64,000 nt of DNA from Opisthocomus hoazin (lineage: Eukaryota > Chordata > Aves > Opisthocomiformes > Opisthocomidae). The notes beneath the pieces were generated by a model that saw nothing but the letters and a program-made list of their open reading frames with translations, was not told the DNA's origin and did not search any database. Positions 27,401 through 42,400 of the stretch are shown piece by piece. The position numbers and the translations under genes were made by a program. The DNA lies in the NCBI RefSeq assembly GCF_030867145.1, contig NC_134418.1:54411682-54475681 (forward strand). Direction: 5' to 3'. Position 1 is the first letter of the stretch. Every line of letters begins with the position of its first letter.

Positions 27401-30400
27401 TGAAGCTCTTTAAAATATGACCTACTTTTTAAGGACAGTTTAAGGATAGTTTAAAAATAGTTTAAAGACTATAAAACCTGTTAGTTCTGAGAGTGACTTC
27501 CACTAACGTGTTCTAGCTTGTACTAACATCAGGCAAAGTGCACAGTCAGTTACTGCAGCTCAGGTGACAAGCTGCAACTTTAAACCCTGGTACCTCCATC
27601 ACTTTCACCTGTCTGTGGACATCTTTACTGATACAGTCACATGCACAATTTTTCTCTTGATCTTGTTTCGCTATATCCTGGCATTGCTTTGCGCCTTTTA
27701 CTAAGTAGAGATAGTTTAACTATGTATTTAGAGACTAGCACGTGCAGTTGCTATGTAATGAATTGCTACTCATGCATCCGCTGAATCAGCTCCATTGAAC
27801 TGCAGTTTAAAAAGTTCTGAAACCACTGTTCCAGTGTTTGATTTTCACCTCTGTTTACACAGGTAGGCCTTGGAGAAACATTATTAGACGCTGAAAGTAT
27901 TGAAGACCAAGAATCCCCAGTGAATTGTTTTAGAAAATTATTTGGTAAGAAAATATTAATGTTCTTGTTTTATTATACAGCTTTTTAGTACAGCAAGATT
28001 CTGCATTCAGTAAACTGCTTTCAAGATATTAGGATTAGAAAACTGCTTTAGTCAGAAGAGGTTCAGGCCCCATTAGGCCAGGCTGACCATACAGTACAAA
28101 TTGGTATTACACAGTCATTCATGTGAGGTTCTTTGTGATCCTTTGCGGTGTATGGTCAGCCAGAGACAGAGGCCTGCATTGCTGACTGAGTAACCTTACT
28201 TAGGGCAAATAGAACAAAAAACCCCCACAAACCTGAAGGATTTTTTGGTTTGTTTTCTATTTTAGTTTGTGATGTTCTTCCTCTAATAATTAACAACCCT
28301 GATGTTCGACTCCCTGCGAGCTTGTTATATAAATACCTGAATAAAGCAGCGGAATTTTATATTAACTATGTAACTAGATCTACACAGACAGAAAGCCAAT
28401 ATCAAGGTAAGAATATTTTTACAAAATTAACCTTTCTTGGAATGTATATTGGTATTACTGAAGTGACGTCCATAAATGACGAGTGCATTACTTTATGTAA
28501 TGTATCCTGTAGCCAAGTGTAAATAGTAGTATTTGATGTTTCTTAGTTCTTTGATACCAAATCACCTCATGATGCTTCAGCTACTTAGCCATGATGCTCA
28601 TGATGCTTCAGCATATGTAGTGAGAGGTGGGACAAAATGTCCAAGATCTCCTTATCCAGCCTATCAGCTCTCTTGTACTAGGAGGCAGAAATGCCTACTG
28701 CTCCCTGTTAGCCTTCTCAGTAAAGAAAGGTTACCCTGAAAACTCCGGTGTACATTTCCACATGTCTCCCTGTTGAAAATAAATAAGTTGGTTTGATTTC
28801 TTTATGGAGAGAAAAAAGTGCTTTTTTTTATAGGTTCACAAGATTCTTCTGATATTATGTCTCCAAGCAAGCGTAGCTCTCAGAAATACGTAATAGATGG
28901 TCTCACAGAGAAGTCATCCCAGATTACAGATCCTTGGGAGAGGCTATTTAAAATATTGTCTGTGGTGGGAATGAGGTGTGAATGGCAAATGGATAAGGGA
29001 AGAAGGTGAGAAATTTGTACTTTTCCAGGTATTTCTTCTCAAGGAGAATTTGGCTTTTCAATTCTTAAGGAGATGGGTTGAAGAAGGATTTTAACATGAG
29101 GACATTGTACAGTCTTGAAAGAAAAGCTGCACTGAATTTACACACAATGTAAAGCAAAAACGTGGACCCAGGGAGCACTTTCAAAATAGGCTCTAAACTA
29201 AATCTTTGTTGATGAAAGTCGTATGTAAGAACTGTAGTACTGTGGGGTATCCTTCCCTAGGTGCCCCAGCAAAGAGAAACTTGGTAAATGTTCAGTGAAG
29301 TTTCACTGGTGTGCATTCCCAGCCTCCACTGATTTGCAGCTGCGGGATTTCCTTGGCCAAAACCTGAAGTTTTTCTTATTCACTGTGCATTCTTGCCTTT
29401 AGTTTTGGAGTCTGTGTAGCATCCTGAATTCTTTTTGTCCCTCTTCCTCAGAAGTCTTGGTGATATTTTGCATCGAATGAAAGACCTCTGCAGATACATC
29501 AGTAACTTTGATAGTGATGCACATGCTAAATATAAGAATCAAGTAGTGTATTCCACGATGTTGGTCTTCTTTAAAAATGCATTCCAGTATGTCAGCAACA
29601 TCCAGCCGTCACTCTTTCAAGGTCAGTTTCTAATGTAACTTTTGTAAAAAGTTCTTTGTGATTTCATTGCTAATGTCTGAAATATCTTTTCTTATTAGTC
29701 TTTTGAAACTGTCATCTTACAAAGTGACATGGGTCTTTTTAAAAATTCTCCCAAGCCATTAGTCTTACCAGCAGAAGTAGTTCATGACAACTGCTGTGGT
29801 GGATCAGACCAAAGATCAATCTGACTTGGCATCGTGGTTTCAACCTTGGCCAGCAGCAGGTAGTTTTCTGGCAAAGAGAAAAGTAACTGACCAGATGTTA
29901 GGAGAAACATCTCTAGTGTTGATTCCTACTCTTCCATCAGCATCGTGTTTGTTTCGTTTTCTCTTCCGATTCTGTTTCCTCGAAGATGATATTTTCCTGG
30001 CTTCCTTCAGTCAAAAGATTGTACAAAAAGCTTCCACAAATTAAGTGAAAATATTTTTGCATTAGGAACACACAAGAAACTTATAATTAATCAAATAAAA
30101 ACTGAATAGGAAAAGATTTCCTGAAATTCACAAGCTTCCAACTTGGCTTTATTTGTATACTTTAAGCATAATCTTATTTAGAACTTATTGAAATAAACAG
30201 CAGCATAAAGAGGAATTTTCAACTCCTAATAGTATGCTTCTTCACTCACTGCTAGGGAATTCCTTGCAGCAATTACAATAGTCATCATAGGTAATCAGTA
30301 CTTATTAACACTACAATTAGTGATTCGTGATGAAACTACAATTTTAGTTGTGTTTTGTGTTCATAAGTTTCAGCACAATTTCCTGTGTGGAACAAATGAT

Positions 30401-33400
30401 CATTTGAGTAATGAAGCACTCAATACAAATGGTGGGTTTTAAACAACTTTACAGAAAGTTGGGTAATCAGTTGAACAATGTCAGTAGGTAGCTAAGCTCA
30501 GAAGACAAATGGCATGGCAACTTGGAAGCAGAGAACTTGTAGTCACTTCAACAAACACAGAAACTGACTGAGTTGAGTTTTTTGTTCTGTCCAGAGGAAA
30601 GAAGAGTTAACGGTGGAGCAGTGAGATACTTCAGCTGTGCATATAGTTTTAGCTGCTTGATTCTGAGTTGAGTAAGAAAGCAGGTAAAGCACTGGTGAAA
30701 ATGTTCCTTTCTAAGTTGTACAATTGAGTATGTTAAAGCTCATGTTTTCAGACTGAACCACCAAAAAAAATATACTGAGATAGCAGAGCGCAGTCCCTTT
30801 GGTGCAGCATTTCTGGTACCCTCTGTCATTTCCTGACATCAGGAAAGTATTTCCAAGAGATCTGTTACTCATTTCTGCTTTAGCATTAAAGTCTGGTGGT
30901 ATTCAGCGCCTTTCATATGCTTTCTATCATCAGGGTTTTTCCTTCTCCTCTTTGGAGGGCTCGCTGTAGAAATGCAGAATCCTATGTATTTTGGAAGCGT
31001 AGTGATGGGGAAAAAAGCTGTCTCCTTAATCCGGCAGCTCTGAGCTTTGATCGGCGACTTTCTTCTCATGTGTATGGACTTGGAAGAAACCTCGAGAGAA
31101 AACTTCTCAATGCATTTCTCTTACATAATTCATATTTGCCTTGCTGGAGACTTGAGAAATGAATGAGGCAATTCACACCTCTCATAACTTTCAGGCTGCC
31201 TGCAAGCTTGGCAGGAGTTGCTCTTTGGGCTGATGCTTTTAGGGGTTTATTTATAACACTGTGCTAGAAATCAATTAGAAACTCTGTAAGCTTAGATTCT
31301 AGAGCTTGGTTAGATGGAAAATCACAACATTGCTTTTTGTGTGGCTGTGTAACTTTCAGAAATGTAAGAGAAGATTTGCAGCCCGAGTCAAGCCTGAGGT
31401 TAGGTTAGGTTTTGTTTTAATTTAGGACCAGAGGTTTTGGAATAAAGGCTACAGTGCGCTTGCCTGCTACTGAGAAAAGAGCATTTTTCTGGAAAGCAAA
31501 GCGCTTGACTGGTATTCATTCAAATCAGTATGAGCAAAAGAAAAACCCACTCTTTTCTTCTCAGGTGTTAGATGTAGGCAGCTCTTGAGATTTTAGTGAT
31601 AAAACTCTTCCAGCATCCCAGTTGTGGTACTTTCGTATCTGTTTGTCATGGATGCTATTTTCTGCATTATGACTTGGCTCTGTTTTCAGTTCACACAGGT
31701 TAGATTCAAACACAGTGGAATACATGATGGTACAGGAGAGTTGATTTCAATGTGTTGTAGCCTTTGTGCAGGGGACATTTCAATGGTGGTATTCAGTTTG
31801 AACCTAGTCAGAGGAGGTAACTATTTGTTAAGCATGCCAGGTAGGTTGTTTCTTGTAACATTAACTTCTGTTGTAGTGGACTCCTTACACATCACTTCTG
31901 AGTAGACGGGAAAAGCTTAATATAGGTTCTTTTATATCGAGATGAAATGTATTGTCCTTATACCAACATCTCAAATTATTCTTTGCAATTACGTATGAGG
32001 CCTTAGCCTCATGCCTTTCTGCAAATAGAAACAGAAGAAATGCACATACTGAAAATACTTCTGAGCACTACTGTCTTGTCTGGTGGAGATTTCAGAAAGG
32101 GAAAGCAGATTAATGGATTTCCCCTTTCCTTTATATTTGTTTTTTCTGAGCTTTGCACATCTATATACAACTCGATTGTGCAAAAGGAGAAAATGTTTTC
32201 GGAAGGAAAGCTTTCTCAGTAATGGCCAGGTACCAGTGTTCTTTGAGATTAAGAAGTGGTGTTCCTGTTTTATATCTAATGAAACTTAAGCACGAAGGTC
32301 TGAAATAACAGGTACCAGATGCCACCGGATGTTCTGTGACACCAGTGTAAGTAGAAATTATGTCTTCTATGCTTCAAAATGAGACTTCTCTAGAGGCTTT
32401 GAGGAGTCATGATGGGCTCTGGCAATCAATTAAGGGTTAATTCTGTACACTGAAATCACTGGGGGCAAAGTTGACAATGAATGAACCTACTAGATAAATC
32501 TTGTGATAAAATACACTCACTTCTTTGAGGCATCGGTGCCTGTCAGCATATTGATTTGGTTTCTCATGAGAATGTTTTGAGAATATTGCTGTGCTTTACC
32601 ATGTTTATGGCTGTTAACTTTGCAGCTGTTTGTTCTGTTCACCTGTTGAATATTTGTACTTCTATAAAAGAAAATAATGCTTGATGAGAGAACACCTGCT
32701 GCCTGACTATATCTTGTGACTGCTCTGTAAGAAAAGGATTCAAATATATTCTGAAGCTCTCAGACAAACTTTTGTGAGGTCTGGTAAATGCATTCTGACC
32801 TTTACCGTAAGGCTGCTTTGAGAAAACCATAGCTTTACCAGCATAGTTTAAGCCTATGCAACTTAAGTGAATTAATTTCAGATTGTTTTCTCTAGCATTA
32901 TAATAATTACTTGTAAAGGAAACAAAACCAGCTTGATGTAGGCATGAGACCTTTCAAATCGCTTTAGAGCAATCTTGAATTAATTTGTCTTTAAATCCAG
33001 GTCCAAATGCTCCAAATCAAGCCCCACTGGTTCTTCTTGAGGATGTGACCAACATCTATGGTGATACAGATATTGATCGTAACAAACACATACACAAAAA
33101 GAGGAAACTTGCTGAAGGGAGAGAAAAAACAATGGTAACTTCTCTAGACATTTTCCTTCCTCACAAGAGTGGCATTGGTACTAGAATTTAGACAATAGTC
33201 ATTTTGACACAGAGGTAACAGACATATCTTTAGAGCTACCCTGGAACAGCTGTTTATGACCACAATTTGCAAACGAAATTTTTTTTGGCTAAAGCCGTCA
33301 AGAATAAAAATTTTTTGTAGCAATTGCTGTAGACACGTATGTGCTGATGTGAATACCTTAACCTGAAGGAGTTCAGCAGAGACTGCAGAAATTTTTAAAA

Positions 33401-36400
33401 ATGGTAGCTACAGCAGTCATGTTCTACAGCTCAACCTCCAAATTAATTGACTTTTCATGACTGGAACTGTGAATACATCTATTTCTTTAATAGTAGAAAA
33501 CCACTATTTTGTTGAATTTCTTTGCTGGTAGAAGTATGCCCTTATACAAGAATTACATTTCCTTTGCATTACGCCACTGTAGGCTTAAACTGGGTGATAA
33601 AGTACGTATGTACTTCAACAGATAGTCTGCCTGAGGCTCAGTGGAGGTACGCCATGTTTAACAGAATGAATTCTTTTGGGGTACTGTTTATCACACTGAG
33701 TTTCTTGGTAGTAAAACAGATTGTTCTAATATTAAAACAAGCTAAGTGAAAAGTCACTTAAAGGCACTTAAACTAGGATCTTAGCATCTCTAGTGCAGAA
33801 TTGTTTTCGTGTGTTCAGTGGAACTTCTGTGACTTTAAAATCTTTTGAAATAAGTATAAATTAAGTGAATCTTTTTGTTTTATACTAACTCTTAAGCAGA
33901 GCTCAGATGATGAGGATCCTTCTGGGAAGGTGCGAAGTCGCCATATTACAGTAAACAAGGCAGATCTCGCAAACTCTATTGAAGTATTAGAGAGCTTTAA
34001 ACTGGCAAGAGAGAGCTGGGAGCTGCTCTGTTCTCTGGAATCACTCGACAAAGGTAAGGCTAACTGCAGGCAGAGTTGCATTTAGGCTTCATTACTGTGC
34101 AAAGCAGTCATTTTACTATTATTAAAATAGAATTCCTGTCATTGTGAATCCTTAAAATTGAATTTACTTTGGGTCCAGAGTATTTTTGGTCTAAGTTCCA
34201 GTAAGAAGCTTTATCAGTTGTTGCGTTTCTGAGTATTTTGGTCCTGGATTTCATTTCCTTCTTCATGCATCTTTGCTTATTTACCCCCATTTCTCTTGGA
34301 AGCAGCTTTTACCGAAGGAACAGTTGGTTAGTAGTAGTGCTGATAATACTCGGTGAGGAAGTGCTGCTAATGGCTGCTTTAGTTCATGCTTAAGATGATG
34401 GTGTCTTTATTCTGTCTCTCCCTTTCTGATAATATCTGGTGTGATAATCAAATTTCTCTTCTAAAAAGCAGCAGATAGTACCACCTAGCTGCTTTTAGAT
34501 TTGTTGGATGCTGTGAAGTATAATCAAAATATGATTGTATAGGAAGAGAGTATCCTATATTTGAAAGATTTCACACTGTTACTGTTTTGTTTTTCTCATT
34601 TTTAAATTCCGCCCCCCCCCCCCCCCCCGATAACTGATTTTTAACTCAAAGACTCAAAGCTGTGAAATGCTTCGTTTTCTACTTTTGCTTTTCTGACCAC
34701 TGACACAGAGTTCACCAGAATTTGTTTGTCGTGGAAAACAGACACCTGGCTCTGGTTAAGAATCTTTCTTACAGACATGATCATCTACCAGGTAAAAAAA
34801 TAAAAACTAATAAAAATGACAGTTACATTGCTCTTTCTTTTAGTGAACAGCTGTTCTGATTAGCCACTTTGACTGCTTTAAGTGTCTACTGATTTTATCC
34901 TTTAAAGCATGACCCTTTTGGGGATGGAATCATACCATTCCTACCACAAGCTAGGTACTCTACTTAGGATATTCCTGCCCCAATAGCTGTTTGTTGAGTC
35001 CAGCTAGTTTGGGCATATGAAAAAGACCTCTGCAATGGCATTTTGACTTGTGGATATATATAGCATTATGGAAGAAAAGTGCATTTTAATGTCTGTCAGT
35101 GCATTATTTTGGAACACAATCAGATAGAAGAATTTTCAAAGAGCAGAAGATTTTACCATGTCTCAGTTAAAATCTATCATTCTCTTCAGAACTTAGGCTG
35201 ACTGTACTCATTCCAAATACCATCTGTAGAACAAAGCTTGTTCTTTTATATTTTTCTTTTGGAGGTTTCTTGTTTTTGCCTGTACTTGTACCTGAACAAG
35301 AGCTATTTCAAATTCTATTATAAAGTAATGATTAACTAAAAAGCACAATTATTTGTTTCAGTTACAAATGCGATTTTGTAAACAGACTTTTTAAAGCAGA
35401 ATTCAGTTTGTCTTCTCACTGCCTTGCAAGTGATTGATCCACACTCCTGTACGCAGCACGTCACTGGAGTGTTCTGCTAGATTAAAATTCTGAAGCCCTG
35501 TTACTTGGGCATGCTCTGTTTTGAAAGCTTTCTGTAAGGGAATTTTTATTTCTGTCTTTCTATGCGTTGTATACAGAAGATCCTAACACTGTCTTTTTAT
35601 ATATTTTTTTAAAGGGGCAATACAAAAAAGCAATTAGCAGCCTACATCACTTGGCAGCTCTTCAGGGCTCTCATTCTCCACAGCAAATTACAGGACAAGG
35701 ATCATTAGAAAATCAGAGAGCGCTAATCCAGTTAGCAACATGCCACTTTGCCCTTGGAGAATACCGGGTACGTACAGCATTCCATACAGTGGTCCTTCAT
35801 CATCTGGCCCCGGGGTTCCCATTTATATTCTTCCTTTGAATTTTCCTGTTAGGCTGCTTTCAGCAAGGTATCAAACATAAGCTAGAGTCTACTAAAAAAT
35901 CCATGCTTCGCAGGGGGAAGAATTGCATTTCCTGGCACATAAACCATTAGCATCTCTCATATAGTCTTATTTGGTAGTTATAATTTGGGGGGTTTAGTTA
36001 TGATTTGCCATAGCCACGAGTGTTTGAGTTGTCTGTAAATGTAACCTTAAATTTGAATTCCTTTACTGAAACAGTTTTAAATACTGAGGGAAAATTCTTA
36101 TGTATAGGCTTCATGTGGCAGATGAAAGAAAAGATTTATAGAAAAGAAACTTCTGTGATCATCTTAGAAAAGAATTAGTTATGAACTGGCAGTATAAGAG
36201 ACTCCAGAACAATATTATGTGGCCTGACCTCTGAACTTGCTCTACCTTTGCAATACATATTTTGTGGTTTTAATATTGCAGGAGTGCATGGTGGTCTGAG
36301 GTCAGTCAGTGTCAGCACTAATAATAAAGGCTGGTCTCTTAGGATCTAACGTCATCCTAGTACTACTGGACAAGTCTTTTTGTCCCTTCCAGTTTACTGC

Positions 36401-39400
36401 TTTTTTATTGGAAATGTGATAATATATCCCCAGACCTCTTACTGTCTCTAGGAAATAGTATTAAAAATTCATTGCATTTCTGTCATGCTGTCAGGTTGCC
36501 ATTTCCCTTTCTATTTTTACCATGGACAGAACAAGCTTTTAAAAACTATTCTAAGAATTCATTTGAAAACTTAATCCTTCAAAATAAAATAGTTTTTGGT
36601 TGCAGTTATATTAATCTTGAAATGAAGAATGCAAATACATTTTTTTCACAATTAAAATGACTTGTGTAGGCTCTCAGAGATTGTTTAATGACAGCTATGT
36701 CTTTTTGCTCAGCCAACAAATTACACATTAAGTCCACTCAAGTTCTAGCAGATAATTTTGCGATTGTTTTTTTATTTTTGCAGTGTCTGAAATTTTTAAT
36801 CATTATTAACATACCTGAATTTTAAGGACTTTAATTTAGGTGTAGCATTATCGTGTCTCTCTTCTTCTTTTTGTAGCAAACATGCGAAAAAGTGCTTGAC
36901 CTCATGTGCTGTATTTCACTTCCAATACAAGAAGGAGGTAAAGTACAAGAGGAGCAACCTAAAGTAAAGTCTAAATTCAGGAAAGGTATGGAGTTGCTGC
37001 TACCCTAAACTCAGTTGTCAGCTCAATTTTAGCTCATGCATTTCAGTTGAGTATATAATTCTTCTCTTTTTGTATTATGAAAAGGGAGGAAGTTCTTTAT
37101 CCCCTCTTGGTTTGTGAGTGGTTTTCCTGCTGGTACCTATTAAAATATATTGGTGATAAAGTCCAACCACAGGAAAACAGAAATGAAGAAAAATTTTTAA
37201 AATGTGTAACTTCACATTTTGAATCATTTGTAATTTACCTTCAAAGTTTTTCTCCCTACGTGAGATTTGGCAATTGTAAATTTGTTTTGCACCATTCTAA
37301 TTTCTTTCAGATTTAAATAATTATGAGACCACTAAAGAAGTTGCATGATAAACTGTTCTGTTGCAGGGTCTGATTTGAAGCTTTGGCCATGTACCAGTAG
37401 AGCTATCATGCCTTACTGCCTTCATCTATTGTTAGCTTGTTTCAAGGTAAGCTACAGTCAAGACTTCAAATTCTCTCATGTCTCTAAGGCCTAGTTTACA
37501 CATCTGGGGACCTGCAACTGCATGGCCTTATCCCAGCGGTGTTACTAGGTGTGAAGGGCTGTGCCTCAAGTGCTTCTCACCTAAATGGGTTTGTGAAGGG
37601 TCTTTTTCTGGGGAGGGAGGGAGTGTTGATGGAGGAGGGTTTGTTCTCTCTTTTTTTTCTCTTCTATTCATTTTAGTTTTGGACAGAGGAGATAGAATTA
37701 ATCTCAAAATATTTTTGTCTGTATTCAGACTTCCCTTATAGGACAGTGGAGAGAATTTGGTATTTTGGCTGGAAACTTCCAACCTATTTTAAATGTATAG
37801 ATTAGGGCAGAATGGAATACACTCCTAAAGAACTTCTTTTGTATTTGCACAGATGTAGGTGAGATTAATCCCATATATTTATAAAAGCAACATGTGTTTC
37901 CTGATTGTCTCAATGTCAATTTTTTTCCCTGAAGCTCAGAGCTTTCACAGACAGCAGAGATGACATGGCACTGGGCCACGTGGTTGTTCTGCTTCAGCAT
38001 GAGTGGCCAAGGGGCGAGAACTTGTTCCTGAAAGCCATCAACAAAATCTGCCAACAAGGAAACTTCCAGTATGAGAATTTTTTCAACTACGTCACAAGTA
38101 TCCTTTCTCTAACCGAGAGTGTCTTTGACATCCACAACTACGTGCTGGGGTGTTGAAAAAGCTGCTGGATAGTTTTAGCAGCAGCTCTCTCCCTGAATCA
38201 CATTCTGTATTTATTTCCATACCATGCAAGCCTCTTGTAATAGGTAGCAGTGCACAATGGACAATAAATATGCCTCCTGTCACCTCTTCTGGCACTTGAG
38301 AGTACCCTTAAGTACATTGCAATTGCACTTCCATTCAGAAAAACAGCAGCAGTTTAGGCTGCTCCTGCAAGTGATTGCAGTCTTTTCAGTAAGGTATACA
38401 GGACATTATACTACAAGGGTGTTAACAAAAGCATAAAGCGGTACTTACGCTTCAAAGAGCTGAATGTCAGAGCTGAATTATTTTGGCTATTGTTTATTAA
38501 ATGCTTTGTGTAGGTGAGATTTTTGGGTTGAGTAAGATAAGGAGCTGTGTCAAAGTTCATGCAAAGCGTGTCCAATTTCTATATTCATATATCTGACATA
38601 CTCTTTGATCAGCATACACGCACATGGACAGTTTAGTGGTTAACCTGAATAGGCATCCAGCCATGGTCCTCAGGAATCAAGGGGTCTAACTCCTAACTGA
38701 GACAACTAAAAAGGCTCTGCTGTTAAAGGAAGGGGGGAAAAAACAAAAAGAAAAGCTAAATAAGGGACCAAAATAGAAAACTAAAAAGGGTGGTATGTTC
38801 CACTGTGGTGGCATTTCCTTCAGTCCCAGTCTCAGCCTGCACTGCTTTGATAACCTGCAAGGCAGGAAAAGGAAGTAAAAAAACTAGGGAATTTGGAGAG
38901 ATGAGCTTTCTTTACCTCTGACTGTACATGAAGAAATTAAGAAAGAAAAAAAAAAAAGACGTATGTACTTTGCAATTTAAAATTTCTCATGAATTTGTGG
39001 AGGAACAGAAATACATGCTGTGATCTTCTTTACCACTTTTAAGAATAAGGTACTTCAGTAGCTGTTCATTTTGACTGTCAGCAATGTGGCTTCAGATGCG
39101 AGAGATAAGGAATGTTCTCTATCATTTTTTCTCAAATCTTTAACGTTTTCTTCAGATATTGATATGTTAGAGGAATTTGCTTATTTAAGAACACAGGAAG
39201 GAGGGAAAATTCATCTGGAACTGCTGCCAAATCAAGCAATGTTGATAAAGTAAGGATAAAAAAGCATTTACTGTTTTCTTTGGGGGAAAAAAAAAAGGGA
39301 GTATGTTCTGGTTGTCTTTGCTTTCATGTAATCTTCTGGATAGTAAGTTTGTGATGTCTTTGAGATTAAATTTAAGGAGTTGGCTAAGGAGTTCAAACAA

Positions 39401-42400
39401 GGCCATGAGTTTCTTTTTCTGACTCTCCTGCTGATCTGTGAATTCTTTGGGGGGTTCTTCAACTTTAAACTGTTACTTTTATGGAACTTTATTTTTAAGT
39501 GTGGCATTTGCTTTAGAATGATTCATATTAAAGTGATTACAGTATTGCTTTTTCAGCCAGACACTTGCACTTTGCAGGAATTCCTTAAATAACTGGGCCT
39601 GAGTGCAAGGTGTTGTTGGTAATTTTGCTCAACAGTAATGCTGAACAGAAAGCACTATTTGTTGTAAACAGAGTTATGAAAGACCACTGAATGATGAAAA
39701 ACTTAAGTATTAAACAAATTAAATTACACTCCAGGTAAACTCTAATAACCTTTCTGTCAAAACTAGCAGGTCATCTCTTGCTATGTACTGAACAAGCTTA
39801 TTCTGCTTAGCTTATTACGAGATGCTGAAGGAAATTAATAATTTGGATTAACTTCCTAGGTGTTCTTAGTTTTGAGTCAAGACTGAACAAGTATCTGCTG
39901 CAGGGTTTTAGTGGCAGAATGTTTTGGAATATCCTGGTTCTTTATGAGAACTTGTGGTATTTTGTTCTGTAAGAGGGGGGCTGCTAAAGTTTGTTGTGAT
40001 TCCAGTTTGGCTTAATGTATTATGGTTATTCACTAACTAGAAATGGGCTACAGCTTTAAAAAAATGGGAGCCTAACATTATAGACAACTGGATCCAAATT
40101 TGGACTAGTAAATAGATTTTCCACAGTTCTAGGTAACCAACACAAAAATGAGATACTAGGTGTAACTAAAGAAAAGAAAAAGAAGAAATACAAATGCTTA
40201 ATTATATGACAGAGAATTTTTTTTAAGCTCTAGATTTTCAAACTCTTGCCCTTGCTGTATCTCACTGCTTGTAACCAGCTGTATGAAAACAAGAATCAGA
40301 GTATGGTGCACTATGTATGATACTAAGTAATAAGCTTTGTCAGCAAAAGGGCTTAGCACTGAAGACTACACCTGGTAACTTCTTAGCTGCTGTCTCAAGT
40401 TAGTTGCAATAGTTTAGCACTATTTCTCTGCATCACAGCTTTTATTTTGATTGGCGTGGTAGCTGTTACGGTTCTGACCCCACCAGTCAGGAGGCAGGTA
40501 GTAAGCAGTGTTTCTAGCAAGACAGAAACCTCTCTTTCACCTCCTTTTGACCAATGCTGTGTTTCCTGAATGGTGGAAATGCTTGTCGAAGAGCAGTCCA
40601 TTTCTTTGTGCTTATTGAGCCAAAATGGTCAAATACCCCTTCCAGCTGGAAAAGCCGTGTACAGTGTCTTATGTGTCTGAGGTGTGTACGACGGGAACCA
40701 CTTCACCAAAGAGCGGAAGGGAGGGAGAGTTCAGGGTGTAGTCCACTAATCGGAGATGACTTCTACTCTGCTGGTAGCCCGGATGTTTTTTTAGCTGGAC
40801 TGGCTGTGAGGCTCAGGGATGGTGTCACCCAGCAGTGTTGACCATAGCAGCACTGATCAGCTCATGGCCTCCCGTAGCTAGGGTTTTAGATAAAAGTGCG
40901 CCAGCACAGCCCTGTTTCCTGGGACAATGGTTGGTGGGCTCAAAATCTGCAGACTGTCTTTCATGTTTCAAAACTTAGCATCAGTTCTGGTTCTAAGAGC
41001 TGCTGCACCACCCCCCAGTAATTAGCAGGGGCAGCTCAGACGCTGTTCAGTCATGCACAGGAAGACTGTGAGTTTGCCACAGCAGCCCAAAGACGAAGCA
41101 GTTGCTCCTTTGCCTGATCATTCCTTGGCATAAATGTATATAGCAATCCTACATCTTAATTGATGGGAAATGTATTACAGATAGTGTATGTTTTTTATAA
41201 GGACAGCTTTTTGTTTTGTGACTTGTATTTTCCTCTGCAGGTGAATTCCACATTCTTTTTCCATTACTCTTCCTCAGTACCTTATACTTTATGGAAATTA
41301 TATTCGTTTTTCTGAACCCAGGAAAACAAACTGCAGTGTGGTTTTCAAAAGCTGAAGTAAGATCTTGGTAGCCTGCAGACTTAGAATCAGGTCCGGCAAA
41401 ATATATATATATAGCTTGTAAGCTTTCCCTTTGCTTGTATCCATTGTGGGAATATGAAGGTCCACGGTTTTGGTTTTAACTGGTGACACAGCCAGCTCAT
41501 TCCGTTTGCAGTGTCAACAAGACTTCTACGATGGCCTCTAAATTCAACCACTAAGTGCTTTTGAAGTAAAGTCTCATAGTTTTACTGATTATACATGTCA
41601 GTAGTTGGCAGTGTTAGCTAGTGAGGTTAAAGAGAAAAAGAACAATATGCAAGAAATGACTGATTCATATCGTGCTGCTATTTTTGATAGATCTTACTCT
41701 AATTAGACTAATTTTAGCCTACCAAACTGCGTAAACTTGATGTGAAAGCTGTTGAGTGTTCTGCCCCTATGCACAGTCACATCACATCTGCATTTGGGGA
41801 CAGAGGGGGAAAAGCTCAGTTGGTTTGAAGTGAAACAAAGTATCTTGAAAGTGTAATTTTTATTCTGATCCTGCACTTGAGTATGTTTAGTTCTGACTGC
41901 AGATCTTGCAAACAGTAATGAAGGCACAGTTGCGCAGAATCCCTTTTGCAAACATATGCTGCTCTTGGACCAGTAACATCTTGCTGTTCCTTTGTCTTTT
42001 CTGTTCCCCGTGTCCATTTTTGCAAGTACTGGACTCATTCATGCCAAGAACTCCTGGAAAATGACCTTATTTGAGTAATTCTTGTGAATATTTTATTTCA
42101 GGTTATTGTAGCTGTATTGTAGAGTGTTTCTGTACTACTAAAATGTCCCATCTTTATTTGACTTTCATAAGTATAGCTCTCCATCCATATTCATTAAAAT
42201 AAATTATAGATACTAACCAAAGTGCCCACCTCTGAGATCTGAAGGTAGGCACCTAACTCAATATTGTAGGTATGTAAGTACGAGTCTTGCTTCTGTGCTC
42301 CCTGCTTAGCATCTATGGGGGTGAATGATGCACGCAATACTTGGGTGCCTAATAAGATTAGGTGACATTTTGAGAGACTTAAGAAACTAGACCTGTTCTC

